Below are positions 1 through 12,223 of a stretch of 38,211 bases of DNA, one piece after another. This stretch comes from an uncultured Paracoccaceae bacterium. GTDB lineage: Bacteria > Pseudomonadota > Alphaproteobacteria > Rhodobacterales > Rhodobacteraceae. Each line of letters starts with the position of its first letter. Position 1 is the first letter of the stretch. The notes under the pieces are model-generated. The model ran no database searches. It was not told where the DNA came from and worked only from the letters and a program-made list of their open reading frames with translations. The stretch covers positions 1 through 38,211 of the forward strand of contig CAJXWO010000024.1 of assembly GCA_913062865.1 (NCBI GenBank). The letters are read 5' to 3'. The translations under genes and the position numbers were made by a program.

Positions 1-953
1 TAAGCAACTATTGTTTAGTGGAGCGTGCCAGCAGCCAAGTTATTGATCTACGCACAGCACAAATAATTGACTACCGCCTTAAACATGAAGGTTATGAACG
101 CGGGCTGGGCTTACCTGGTCGCGCTAAACAGTTTTCGTTCCAACCCTATGTCACCCCAATTTTAGACTATGAAACCGATATTAACGGCGGCAATCCGAAT
201 AAGCCGCTGCAACTTGGCAATCTTACATTTGACGGAGATCCAAATCTTGTTCGGAGAGAAGGTGTTGTAGTCGGCGCTGGCGCTGGCGCATATGGACGCT
301 ACTTAATGGGTGAAGGACGGTATTTGGATTATGGTTTTGGGGCGAGTTACGCACATTCTTTTGAACATGACATTGGCATACAAAGGCGCTTTGCAAGCTT
401 TTGCAGCAAAAACTACATAACAAATTGGTGGTACATAGATGGCTGTGCTAACAGCAGCTATGTTGAGAAAGATTTAACGGAAGACACTCGCAACACACTG
501 AGCTTAACAGCTTCAAAACTGTTCACGTCCTCCCGCAATAGCCACCATCAAGCAAGTGTTGGCGTGAATAGAGTTTACGAGGAAGACTACGAACAGAACC
601 AAATTTCTTTTGGCTTTCAAACCATACACGGCAATGGCTGGCACACAGCAGTTAATGCTACATTTGGCGAAAGTATAGAAGGCGAATTAGCAGTGCGTGA
701 AGCGGTATCAGCGTCACTCGCCCTTCCTGTTCGCAATCGTCGTCTAACTGTATCCGCAAGTTACAGTGAGGCAGATGGCGCACAACTGCTTGGTGTTGAA
801 CGTGCTGAAGAAACATGGGCTTTTTCTGCATCATACAACATCTATAAAAATGTTGATGTAGGCATAGGGTATACGGAGACAGACAGCACGATTGATTATT
901 TTGACGTGTCAGCGCCTACAATAAGTATCAGCTTCAAACCAATAAGGTTCTAA
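1..953 (+). CDS. Outer-membrane beta-barrel-like protein, 5' end outside window
   Basis: I do not recognise a named family. The frame is open to the left edge of the window, and the first possible start inside is a GTG at 18 with no clear ribosome binding site, so the gene probably begins upstream. About 310 residues are visible. From about residue 65 onward the protein is a series of short alternating polar/hydrophobic stretches separated by acidic or Asn/Gly turns, and it ends in SISFKPIRF with a C-terminal Phe. That is the pattern of an outer-membrane beta-barrel whose last strand is the assembly signal. Four Cys lie within the first half. Base composition is clearly AT-richer than everything after 1650, and the next gene shares this. 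A barrel located in the outer membrane is an inference; function and substrate are unknown. Confidence 0.6.
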   Translation, partial: SNYCLVERASSQVIDLRTAQIIDYRLKHEGYERGLGLPGRAKQFSFQPYVTPILDYETDINGGNPNKPLQLGNLTFDGDPNLVRREGVVVGAGAGAYGRYLMGEGRYLDYGFGASYAHSFEHDIGIQRRFASFCSKNYITNWWYIDGCANSSYVEKDLTEDTRNTLSLTASKLFTSSRNSHHQASVGVNRVYEEDYEQNQISFGFQTIHGNGWHTAVNATFGESIEGELAVREAVSASLALPVRNRRLTVSASYSEADGAQLLGVERAEETWAFSASYNIYKNVDVGIGYTETDSTIDYFDVSAPTISISFKPIRF

Positions 954-1116
954 TCGCAGTAACGCCAGAAAAGGAGTCAAATCTTAAAGCCCTTTCTGAA
1001 GCTGTTTGACGTTGACTCAAATATCACAAACTCATTTGATAGGTTTTCAATAAACAGGATGACAACCACCGAATGCTGAAAGCACAGTGTGTTTGAGTAA
1101 GCATTAGGAGGCTGTT
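954..1116. other. Intergenic region with imperfect inverted repeats
   Basis: AT-rich spacer between the barrel gene and the small gene at 1117. GAGTCAA at 974-980 is the reverse complement of TTGACTC at 1012-1018, and an overlapping GTCAAA (976-981) pairs with TTTGAC (1005-1010). They could form a weak 3' structure after the barrel gene, but no T-tract follows, so I do not call a terminator. The small gene's promoter must lie in this stretch, but no convincing -35/-10 pair is visible. Confidence 0.3.
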
Positions 1117-1548
1117 ATGACACTGCTTAACGCATTTACACTCGCAACTTACGAAACTGATAATCGTGTATCACCAACACTCCATCGTCGTCGTAAGCTC
1201 ATAGCTAAGATTGACGAACAGATACGCTACGCAACTGACAGCGAATATCAGCCAACCAAACAGACTTGGCACAAAGATGCTGAGGGCAACGAACAGCGTG
1301 TGACTGTGCCAAAGCGTGTGCGGCGGTGGTGGACAGTACGCAGTGACGGCACTGTGCTGCTGACTGTGCGTTATGGCAGCAGAGCGTTGGAGTTGGCGAA
1401 GGGTAAGAACGCTATAGTGGTGAACAGCGTCAATGAATTGCCAACTGTGCTGAAACGGCTGAGTGAGGCTGTGGATAAAGGCGAGTTTGATAAACTGTTG
1501 GAAGAACAGGCGAGCTATGGTAAGAGTGTTAATTCGGCGAAAAACTGA
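1117..1548 (+). CDS. Small DUF6641-like protein
   Basis: A 143-residue soluble basic protein of unknown function. The start is secure: AGGAGG at 1106-1111 sits five bases before the ATG. The layout resembles a proteobacterial family I recall as DUF6641: an Arg-rich N-terminal helix (RRRKLIAKIDEQI, about 25-37), a central segment with KRVRRWW (about 66-72), a strand with LTVRYGSRALELAKGK (about 82-97), and a charged C-terminal helix. The family name is from memory and unchecked. No membrane segment or signal peptide is present. It lies alone between the AT-rich barrel gene and the GC-rich chromosome and shares the AT-rich composition, which suggests an accessory or acquired segment. The Trp-rich basic core could bind nucleic acid, but nothing in the sequence proves this. 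Confidence 0.6.
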   Translation: MTLLNAFTLATYETDNRVSPTLHRRRKLIAKIDEQIRYATDSEYQPTKQTWHKDAEGNEQRVTVPKRVRRWWTVRSDGTVLLTVRYGSRALELAKGKNAIVVNSVNELPTVLKRLSEAVDKGEFDKLLEEQASYGKSVNSAKN

Positions 1549-1839
1549 ACAATATCAGACACTTACTGTGTTAGGCATTTGTCAGGCAGCACGTTTTCGG
1601 AGCGTTAAGTTGCTGAAAAATATGCGAAAAACGGTATCCGTTTGACTTCAAGCATTGCCACGGCCGTTTCGCCTGAACAATGACGCGTCTTGGCCCGGCC
1701 GCTGAATTGTGGCGGCCTGCCTTATTTCTGCCGCACCGATCTTATTCTGGCCGAAATAGTTGCGTGATTAAGCCCTACCGAGGCCACCCTGGCCGAGCAC
1801 TCTACCTGCAACTCCCACTTTGGGATTGGAGGGTAGCGA
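1549..1839. other. Intergenic region spanning a composition switch
   Basis: This 291-base stretch holds no supported gene. Composition changes from AT-rich to GC-rich between about 1640 and 1690. It contains a 6-3-6 palindrome (AAACGG, TAT, CCGTTT; 1629-1643) and a GC-rich inverted repeat (GGCCGC at 1697-1702, GCGGCC at 1712-1717, nine-base loop) that could be a weak terminator or boundary structure. A small open frame at 1680-2003 has no ribosome binding site and overlaps the next gene, so it is not accepted. Confidence 0.4.
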
Positions 1840-3030
1840 ATGGACTTTTCCCGTATCAAGGGCATGGCACTCGTGCTTGGTGGCGCCGCGGCCGTTGGAT
1901 TCGTCATGCAGAACGAAGCGGCTTCGCGCCTAGTGTTCGGCGAGCATCGGGATGTGGAACTCTTGTCGCAGGCTCCGGCGCCCAAGCGTCTGGAAGGGAT
2001 TGAACTGACCTCCGCCCGTGCGGATGACCTCGCGCTCGACGCCATGGGAGACGGTGGTGCGCACACGCCAGAGCTGTCCGGTCTCGGCGGTCCCGATCTT
2101 CCGGCCCTGCCTGCCGAGGCATTGGCGCCGACCGATCTTCCGCAGCCCGCCGCGCCCAGCATCCAGGTTGCGGCTCTGGACGACGTGACCCTGCCGCAAG
2201 ACAATGCAGGCTCCGATCTGTCACTGATGGATGCGGAGGGGGTGGAAACGGACCTAGCGATCGCGGTGGTCCCGGCCTCGACCCGCGCGTCCCGAAGCGA
2301 AGGGACCCCGGAGGATGCCATTGCGCCGTCCGATACGGTCGAAATGTCCGCCTGCCAGATCGAGATGACAGCCACGCCGACCGTTGCGGCCATGGTCAAT
2401 CTTGGTATCGACGCGCCCTGTCTCGCGAATGACCGGGTGACGCTGCATCACAACGGCATGATGATCACCGAAACGACCGATGCGGACGGGTCTCTGGAGA
2501 TCACGGTGCCGGCGCTGGCCGAACAGGCCGTGTTCATTGCCTCGTTCTCGAACGGTGCCGGTGCCATGGCGCGGACCGAAGTCAGCGCGCTGTCCCTGTA
2601 CGACCGTGTTGTTGTGCAATGGAAAGGCTTGTCCGGGCTCGAACTTCACGCCCTTGAATACGGCGCGCCATATTTCTCGGCCGGTCACGTCTGGGCGGAG
2701 GCGGCCCGCTCGCCCGAAAGCGCAAGCGATGGTACGGGCGGATTCATCATGCCGCTGGGCAACCCCGATGCCCCTTCGCCGCTGCTGGCCGAAGTCTATA
2801 CCTTTCCGACCGAAACCGCGCGTCAATCGGGATTGATCGACCTTAGTGTCGAGGCCGAGGTCACCGACCTGAATTGCGGACGCGAGATCGCGGCCCAGAC
2901 GCTTGAAGTTCACGGTGGCGCGGTGCCCAAGGTCAAGGATCTGACCCTGCCGATGCCGGCCTGCGACGCGACCGGCGATTATCTGGTGTTGAAAAACCTT
3001 CTCCAAGACCTGAGTATCGCCGCAAGGTAA
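1840..3030 (+). CDS. Membrane-anchored conserved hypothetical protein
   Basis: A 396-residue protein with one N-terminal hydrophobic segment (about residues 8-25) acting as an uncleaved anchor or signal. A low-complexity Ala/Pro/Asp/Leu-rich linker follows (about 35-165), and then a Cys-containing, beta-rich C-terminal region (about 168-396). The start is supported by GGAGGG at 1827-1832. I recall Rhodobacterales homologues loosely annotated 'translocase', but I see no motif supporting that. Its stop is 21 bases before the PstS-like/OmpA gene, so the two are probably co-transcribed. An envelope role is likely: the tail would be periplasmic and could stand between the inner membrane and the OmpA-domain partner. 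Function unknown. Confidence 0.7.
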   Translation: MDFSRIKGMALVLGGAAAVGFVMQNEAASRLVFGEHRDVELLSQAPAPKRLEGIELTSARADDLALDAMGDGGAHTPELSGLGGPDLPALPAEALAPTDLPQPAAPSIQVAALDDVTLPQDNAGSDLSLMDAEGVETDLAIAVVPASTRASRSEGTPEDAIAPSDTVEMSACQIEMTATPTVAAMVNLGIDAPCLANDRVTLHHNGMMITETTDADGSLEITVPALAEQAVFIASFSNGAGAMARTEVSALSLYDRVVVQWKGLSGLELHALEYGAPYFSAGHVWAEAARSPESASDGTGGFIMPLGNPDAPSPLLAEVYTFPTETARQSGLIDLSVEAEVTDLNCGREIAAQTLEVHGGAVPKVKDLTLPMPACDATGDYLVLKNLLQDLSIAAR

Positions 3031-3051
3031 AGCGGGTCGGGAAACGGCACT

Positions 3052-4611
3052 ATGCGTCTTTTACGTGCGGCGATCTTCGCCGCACTTTTCTTGTCGGCGG
3101 CGGTTGGTGCTGCGTGGGCTCAGGATATTACCCTGACGTCTCGGGACGGGCGTGTCGAAATCACCGGCACCTTTCTGGGCTTCGACGGTGAATTCTACAG
3201 GGTCGACACGGCCTATGGCGAATTGACCGTGGATGGCTCGGGCGTGCTGTGCGAGGGCCCCGCCTGCCCCGATCTCGAAGCCTACGTTGCCCGCTTGCGC
3301 GTCTCGGGGTCGGCAACGATGGGTGACGTTCTCCTGCCCGCGCTGGTCGAGGGCTTTGCCCTGCGCAACGGGTACGGCGCAGAGCGGATCGAAACCGACG
3401 CGACCCACTATGAATATGTACTGAGCGAAACGCCGGATGGCCGCGAGATCGGTCGCTTCGGGTTTCGCGCGACGAATACCGACGAGGGTTTCGCTGATCT
3501 TCTGGCGGATGAGACGGATATTGTCATGGCCCTGCGCGAGGTGCGTCCTGACGAATTGCGGCGTGCCGCGGATGCCGGGCTGGGTCAGCTTGACGGGCCC
3601 AATCGCAGCCGTGTTCTTGCGCTGGACGCGATGGTGCCCGTGACGGCCGCGGGCAATCCCGTGCGCGCCATTTCGGTGGCGGACCTGGCGCGCGTCTTTG
3701 CTGGCCAGATCTCGAACTGGCGCGCGCTCGACGGACCCGATGCGCCGATCTCGCTTCACTTGCTTGACCGTCGATCCGGGCTGGCCCAGGCAGTGCAGGA
3801 TCGTGTCATGGGACCGGCGCGGCTGTCCTTTGCCCCCGGGGTGATCCGCCACCCCACGAACGAGGCGTTGGCCGAAGCCGTGTCGCGCGACCCCTTTGCC
3901 ATCGGCATTTCAAGTTTCTCAGAAACCGGCAACACCAGCCAGATGACCCTGACGGGGCCGTGCGGTTTCACGCTTCGCGCTGAAAGGTTGACGATCAAGA
4001 CCGAGGATTATCCCCTCACCGCGCCGATGTTTCTTTACCTGCCGGCTCGGCGTCTGCCCAAACTGGCCCGCGATTTCCTGACCTATACCCGGTCGCAGCC
4101 TGCGCAGATCGTGATCCGACGCGCCGGGTTCACCGATCAGGCGCCCGAGGAGATCCCGATCAGCGCACAGGGTGACCGCTTTGCCAACGCGATCATCTCG
4201 GCAGGCGAAGAGGTGGACCTTGCGGATCTGAAAGAGATGATCGGAACCCTCGCGCCGATGCGGCGGCTGTCAACCTCGTTCCGGTTTCGGGCCGGATCCG
4301 TGCGGCTGGATGCGCAGTCGCGATCCAACGTGCAGCAACTGGCCCGTGCGTTGGAAGCCGGTCAGTACGACGCCCGCACCCTCTATTTCGTGGGCTTCTC
4401 CGATGGGCAGGGGCCTGCGGCGGGCAACGCGGTCATCGCGCAGCAGCGCGCCGATGCCGTGCAGGCGGCGGTGCTGCGCGCCGCTGAGACGGCCAACCTT
4501 GACCGGGTGACCATCGAAACCCGTGCCTATGGCGAGGCGTTGCCGATGGCCTGCGACGACAGCGCCTGGGGACGGCAGGTGAACCGCCGGGTCGAGGTCT
4601 GGGTGCGCTAG
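3052..4611 (+). CDS. Phosphate-binding-like (PstS-type) and OmpA-domain fusion protein
   Basis: A 519-residue exported protein. A signal peptide is clear (residues 1-23, AWA before Gln). A short beta domain (24-70) with two Cys is followed by a periplasmic substrate-binding fold of the PstS-like type starting at RVSGSATMG (83-91) and running to about 360. The C-terminal 110 residues form an OmpA-like peptidoglycan-binding domain (FRFRAGSVRLD near 410-420, ending NRRVEVWVR). In ordinary PstS the ligand is phosphate. Here no pst transport genes are adjacent, so the binding domain may sense or scaffold instead; that is inference. The OmpA domain should tether it to peptidoglycan. It follows the 1840 gene by 21 bases, probably as one operon. 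Its stop codon abuts the queG stop on the other strand with no base between. Confidence 0.85.
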   Translation: MRLLRAAIFAALFLSAAVGAAWAQDITLTSRDGRVEITGTFLGFDGEFYRVDTAYGELTVDGSGVLCEGPACPDLEAYVARLRVSGSATMGDVLLPALVEGFALRNGYGAERIETDATHYEYVLSETPDGREIGRFGFRATNTDEGFADLLADETDIVMALREVRPDELRRAADAGLGQLDGPNRSRVLALDAMVPVTAAGNPVRAISVADLARVFAGQISNWRALDGPDAPISLHLLDRRSGLAQAVQDRVMGPARLSFAPGVIRHPTNEALAEAVSRDPFAIGISSFSETGNTSQMTLTGPCGFTLRAERLTIKTEDYPLTAPMFLYLPARRLPKLARDFLTYTRSQPAQIVIRRAGFTDQAPEEIPISAQGDRFANAIISAGEEVDLADLKEMIGTLAPMRRLSTSFRFRAGSVRLDAQSRSNVQQLARALEAGQYDARTLYFVGFSDGQGPAAGNAVIAQQRADAVQAAVLRAAETANLDRVTIETRAYGEALPMACDDSAWGRQVNRRVEVWVR

Positions 4612-5658
4612 CTAGGCCTTGGGTAATCGGAGCGCGGCCCAGCGGGCGGCATCGGCCACCGTGGGATCGGGATCGTCGCAATGGCGCTGGGCAATCGGAC
4701 GCATCCGCGCGGCGCCGGAGTTGCCGATGGCATAAAGCACGTTGCGCAGGAACCGGTCGCGCCCGATGCGCTTGATAGCCGAGCCCGAGAATCGCATGCG
4801 GAAGCCTGCATCGTCCAGACCGGCCAGGTCCTCGAGATCCGTGGACTGCAGCGACCCGTTGCCGTGATGGCTCATGTCGCGTGCGGTTTGGGCGAATTTG
4901 TTCCAGGGGCAGATCGCAAGGCAATCGTCGCAGCCATAGATCCGGTTGCCCAGTTGCGGTCGCAGATCACGGTCCACGGGGCCCTTATGCTCGATCGTCA
5001 GGTACGAGATGCAGCGCCGCGCATCCAGCTGGTAGGGCGCGGGAAAGGCATCGGTCGGGCAGATGTCCAGACACTTGCGGCAGCTGCCGCAATGGTCGGA
5101 ATCGGGCGCGTCGGGCGGCAGGGAAAGCGTGGAGAAAATCGAGCCGATGAAGAACCAGTTGCCCAAGTCGCGGCTCACGAGGTTGGTGTGCTTGCCCTGC
5201 CAGCCCAGCCCTGCGGCTTGCCCCAGTGCCTTTTCCGGGACCGGAGCGGTATCGACAAATACCTTCACCTCGCCCCCGGCCTCGGCGATGAGCCAGCGCG
5301 CCAGCCGCTTGAGCCGTTTCTTGACGATGTCATGGTAATCGCGACCGTGGGCGTAGACCGACACGGCGGCACGGTCTTTCCGCTGCAGGGCCTCCAGCGG
5401 GTCATGATCCGGGGTGTAGCTTTCAGCGAGCATCAGGATCGACCGGGCTTCGGGCCAGAGCGCGGCGGGGTTGCTACGCCAATGGGTGCGTTCGGCCATC
5501 CAGCCCATCTGCCCGTGATAGCCCGCGTTCAGAAATGCGCGTAGGCGGTCCGACACCTCGGGCACCGCATCGGGTGTTGTCACCCGCGCTAGGTCGAAAC
5601 CTTCCTCGCGTGCGCGGGCAATAAGGCGCTCCTTGAGCCTATCCGGGGTCCTCGGCAT
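4612..5658 (-). CDS. queG: Epoxyqueuosine reductase QueG
   Basis: Catalyses the last step of queuosine biosynthesis, reduction of epoxyqueuosine to queuosine in tRNA, using cobalamin and two [4Fe-4S] clusters in the cytosol. The 348-residue length is normal. The cluster ligands are visible as C190-x2-C193-x2-C196-x3-C200-P and C243-x2-C246-x3-C250-P, with an extra Cys at 216. The cobalamin-side motif [16 protein letters not shown] lies at 135-150 with the likely catalytic Asp136. The C-terminus (about 295-345) is HEAT-repeat-like, as in the family. The ATG is 6 bases after the stop of the glutathione S-transferase gene, so the two are very likely one transcript. The stop abuts that of the convergent OmpA-fusion gene. 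Confidence 0.95.
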   Translation of the reverse strand: MPRTPDRLKERLIARAREEGFDLARVTTPDAVPEVSDRLRAFLNAGYHGQMGWMAERTHWRSNPAALWPEARSILMLAESYTPDHDPLEALQRKDRAAVSVYAHGRDYHDIVKKRLKRLARWLIAEAGGEVKVFVDTAPVPEKALGQAAGLGWQGKHTNLVSRDLGNWFFIGSIFSTLSLPPDAPDSDHCGSCRKCLDICPTDAFPAPYQLDARRCISYLTIEHKGPVDRDLRPQLGNRIYGCDDCLAICPWNKFAQTARDMSHHGNGSLQSTDLEDLAGLDDAGFRMRFSGSAIKRIGRDRFLRNVLYAIGNSGAARMRPIAQRHCDDPDPTVADAARWAALRLPKA

Positions 5659-5664
5659 CGCGCC

Positions 5665-6330
5665 CTAGAAATCCAGGTCGGAATAATGGGGCGGCGGGGG
5701 AAAGCCTGACACCTGGTCGGCCAGAAGGCTGCGGAAGGCCGGACGCGACTTGATCTTGGCATACCAGTCCTTGACCACGTCCGAGCGGTTCCAGTCCACG
5801 TCCGAGATATAGTCGAGCGCCGACAGATGCGCGGCCGCCGCGAAATCCGCGAGCGTCATGTGGTCCCCGGCCAGCCAGCGCCGGTGATCCAGCAGCCACG
5901 CCATGTAGTCGAGGTGATACTTGATCTTCTGCGCGCCTGTCTTGATCGCCTTGCTGTCGGGATAGCCCTGGCCCATGACTTTCTTGTTCACGCGCTCGTA
6001 GAGCAGGTTCGAGGTCACCTCGGTGTGGAACTTGTCATCGAACCATCCCACGATGCGGCGCACTTCGAAACGCTCTTCTGGACTTTTCGGCAAAAGCGCG
6101 GGTGTCGGCTGGGTTTCCTCCACGTATTCGCAGATCGGTGTGCTTTCGGTCAGGGTCAGACCGTTCATCTTGAGCACGGGGACCTTGCCGGCCGGATTGC
6201 GACGCAGGAAATCGGCGGAAGGGTCCCAATACCGCTCTTCGACCAGCTCAACCTCGATGCGCTTTTCGGCCAGGACAAGACGGACCTTGCGACAGAACGG
6301 GGAGAGGGGCACGTGGAACAGACGGTTCAT
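5665..6330 (-). CDS. Glutathione S-transferase family protein
   Basis: A 221-residue cytosolic protein with an N-terminal thioredoxin-like domain (1-80) followed by an all-helical domain. VPLSPFCRKVRLVLAEK (7-23) is the family's first beta-alpha unit, with Ser10 and Cys13 as candidate thiol-handling residues. The cis-Pro motif KVPVL and the glutathione-contact motif ESTPICEYVE follow at about 48-75. The C-terminal domain has ADFAAAAHLSALDY, the usual helix-6 cap. I chose the ATG at 6330 because the fold begins immediately after it; an upstream start would add an unconserved Arg-rich leader. Substrate unknown. It precedes queG by 6 bases and follows mtgA by about 58 bases, so the three may form one transcript. 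Confidence 0.88.
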   Translation of the reverse strand: MNRLFHVPLSPFCRKVRLVLAEKRIEVELVEERYWDPSADFLRRNPAGKVPVLKMNGLTLTESTPICEYVEETQPTPALLPKSPEERFEVRRIVGWFDDKFHTEVTSNLLYERVNKKVMGQGYPDSKAIKTGAQKIKYHLDYMAWLLDHRRWLAGDHMTLADFAAAAHLSALDYISDVDWNRSDVVKDWYAKIKSRPAFRSLLADQVSGFPPPPHYSDLDF

Positions 6331-6388
6331 CGCAATCTCTGTGAGTTGTGCGGGGCTGCACCGTCTTCGCATGGTGCAGGGCGCAGAT

Positions 6389-7105
6389 TCAATCCTCGAA
6401 ACAGGCTGCCCGCCCATCCTTGGCAATCAGCGCGGCCCCGTCGGCGATCCGGGCGGCACGCCGCCGCAGCCAGTCGCTAGGCGCGCTGGCCGAGCGCCCC
6501 TTGGGGTCGGGCAGAACCGCGGCCAGCCGCGCCGCCTGTAATGGCGTCAGCTCGCGCGCATCGGTGCCGAAATAATGCCGTGCGGCGGCTTCGATGCCGA
6601 ACACGCCTTCGTCGAATTCGGCCACGTTCAGGTAGACCTCGAGAATGCGCCGCTTGGGCCAAAAGGCCTCCATGGCCGGGGTCAGCACGGCTTCCATCGC
6701 CTTGCGGGTCCAGGTGCGTCCGTGCCAGAGATAGACGTTCTTGACCACCTGCTGGCTGATGGTTGACGCCCCCCTGTTTGCACCGTCTTCCAGCGCGTCA
6801 CGGATCGCGGCCATGTCGAAACCCCAGTGCAGGCAGAAATTCGCGTCCTCCGCCGCCACGACCGACCGCGCCATGACCGGCGCGATCTGGTCCCAAGGGG
6901 CCCAATCGCGGTCCACCCCGCCCAGGCGCGCGCTTTCCTGCGCGATGTAGATCGTCGTGGGCGGGTTGACGAAACGGTAGAGCCCGATGGCCGACCCGAT
7001 CAGCACCACCAATGCGAGGACGGCACGCAAAAGCCAGCGGCGCAGCCAGCGCAGCGGCGAGATCGTGGCGCGCTTGCGTGCCGGTTTCTTGCGGGATCGT
7101 GCCAT
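6389..7105 (-). CDS. mtgA: Monofunctional peptidoglycan transglycosylase MtgA
   Basis: Polymerises lipid II into glycan strands at the periplasmic face of the inner membrane. It is a GT51-family enzyme without a penicillin-binding transpeptidase domain. The 238-residue length is typical. A basic cytoplasmic N-terminus precedes one membrane segment at about 23-45. GT51 motifs are clear: AAEDANF with catalytic Glu86, GASTISQQVVKN (112-123), KRRILEVYLN (151-160) and the GVFGIEAAARHYF region (167-179). It lies downstream of the gltB terminator and starts the mtgA-GST-queG group. No obvious promoter motif was identified in the 101 bases upstream. Confidence 0.95.
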   Translation of the reverse strand: MARSRKKPARKRATISPLRWLRRWLLRAVLALVVLIGSAIGLYRFVNPPTTIYIAQESARLGGVDRDWAPWDQIAPVMARSVVAAEDANFCLHWGFDMAAIRDALEDGANRGASTISQQVVKNVYLWHGRTWTRKAMEAVLTPAMEAFWPKRRILEVYLNVAEFDEGVFGIEAAARHYFGTDARELTPLQAARLAAVLPDPKGRSASAPSDWLRRRAARIADGAALIAKDGRAACFED

Positions 7106-7154
7106 GGCTCAGGGTATACGCCGCGCAGGACCAGCGGGGAATCCCGTCGGCACG

Positions 7155-7184
7155 AAAAAGGCCGGGCGTTTCCACCCGGCCTCA
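7155..7184 (-). terminator. Rho-independent terminator after gltB
   Basis: Read on the minus strand, a perfect 7-bp stem (GGCCGGG, 7175-7181; CCCGGCC, 7160-7166) with an 8-base loop is followed directly by five T (plus-strand A at 7155-7159). It lies 23 bases after the gltB stop, so it ends the glutamate synthase operon and separates it from mtgA. Stem quality and T-tract make this the clearest terminator in the window. Confidence 0.85.
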
Positions 7185-7206
7185 TTCATACATGGCTGGG
7201 CGCCGG

Positions 7207-11741
<4,535 letters not shown>

Positions 11742-11745
<4 letters not shown>

Positions 11746-12218
11746 GGCGTGTCTCCCTCGACATAGAGGTTTTTCGATTCGTATTCCGCACGGGTGGCGC
11801 GGCGATGGTCTCCGGACAGCGCGGCAAAGGCCGGGGCGCAGTCGGTATAAATCTCCGAGATCAGCGGAAACTCGGCGGCGGCCGGGAAAAGGCCGGGCAT
11901 GAACTCGTATTCGTCTTCGGCGCTCGTGGTGTTGCGCATCCATAGGTGGCTGCCGCACGTCCCGCAAAAGGCGCGTTCGGCAAAGTGCGATGTCGCGTGG
12001 CGCTGGACCGGGCCTTTTATTGTGACCGCGTCCGGCTGCGCAGCGAACACACCGAAAACGGCCCCGTTCCAGCGCTGGCACATGCCGCAATGGCAGACGC
12101 CCACGGCGGCCACATAGTCACCGTCGATGCGGATGGTGACCGCACCGCACAGGCACTGACCGTCCAATTGGCCGGTTCGGCGGTGGGCGGCGACCGGATC
12201 GCTGATTTGCGCGGTCAC
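11742..12218 (-). CDS. GFA (CENP-V/glutathione-dependent formaldehyde-activating) family protein
   Basis: A 158-residue cytosolic zinc-binding protein of the GFA family. The signature cysteines are CLCGAV (22-27), CHCGMCQRW (42-50) and FCGTCGSHLW (84-93), matching the two-zinc fold. Family members were named for spontaneous glutathione-formaldehyde condensation, but most have no proven activity, so substrate is unknown. I chose the GTG at 12218, which has GGAG eight bases upstream and begins after the gltD stop at 12224. A longer frame would run into gltD. Its stop overlaps the gltB ATG by four bases. Position between gltD and gltB means its translation is tied to glutamate synthase, suggesting a role in glutamine/glutamate or one-carbon/thiol metabolism; that is inference. 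Confidence 0.85.
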
Positions 12219-12223
12219 GGGCG

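Noticed and set aside
1680-2003. Plus-strand 107-codon frame overlapping the 1840 gene
   Set aside because: No ribosome binding site, and it overlaps a better-supported gene with a good start.
11746-12090. N-terminal extension of gltB
   Set aside because: It overlaps the GFA gene in another frame, is Arg/Pro-rich and unconserved; the ATG at 11745 with a ribosome binding site gives the normal length.
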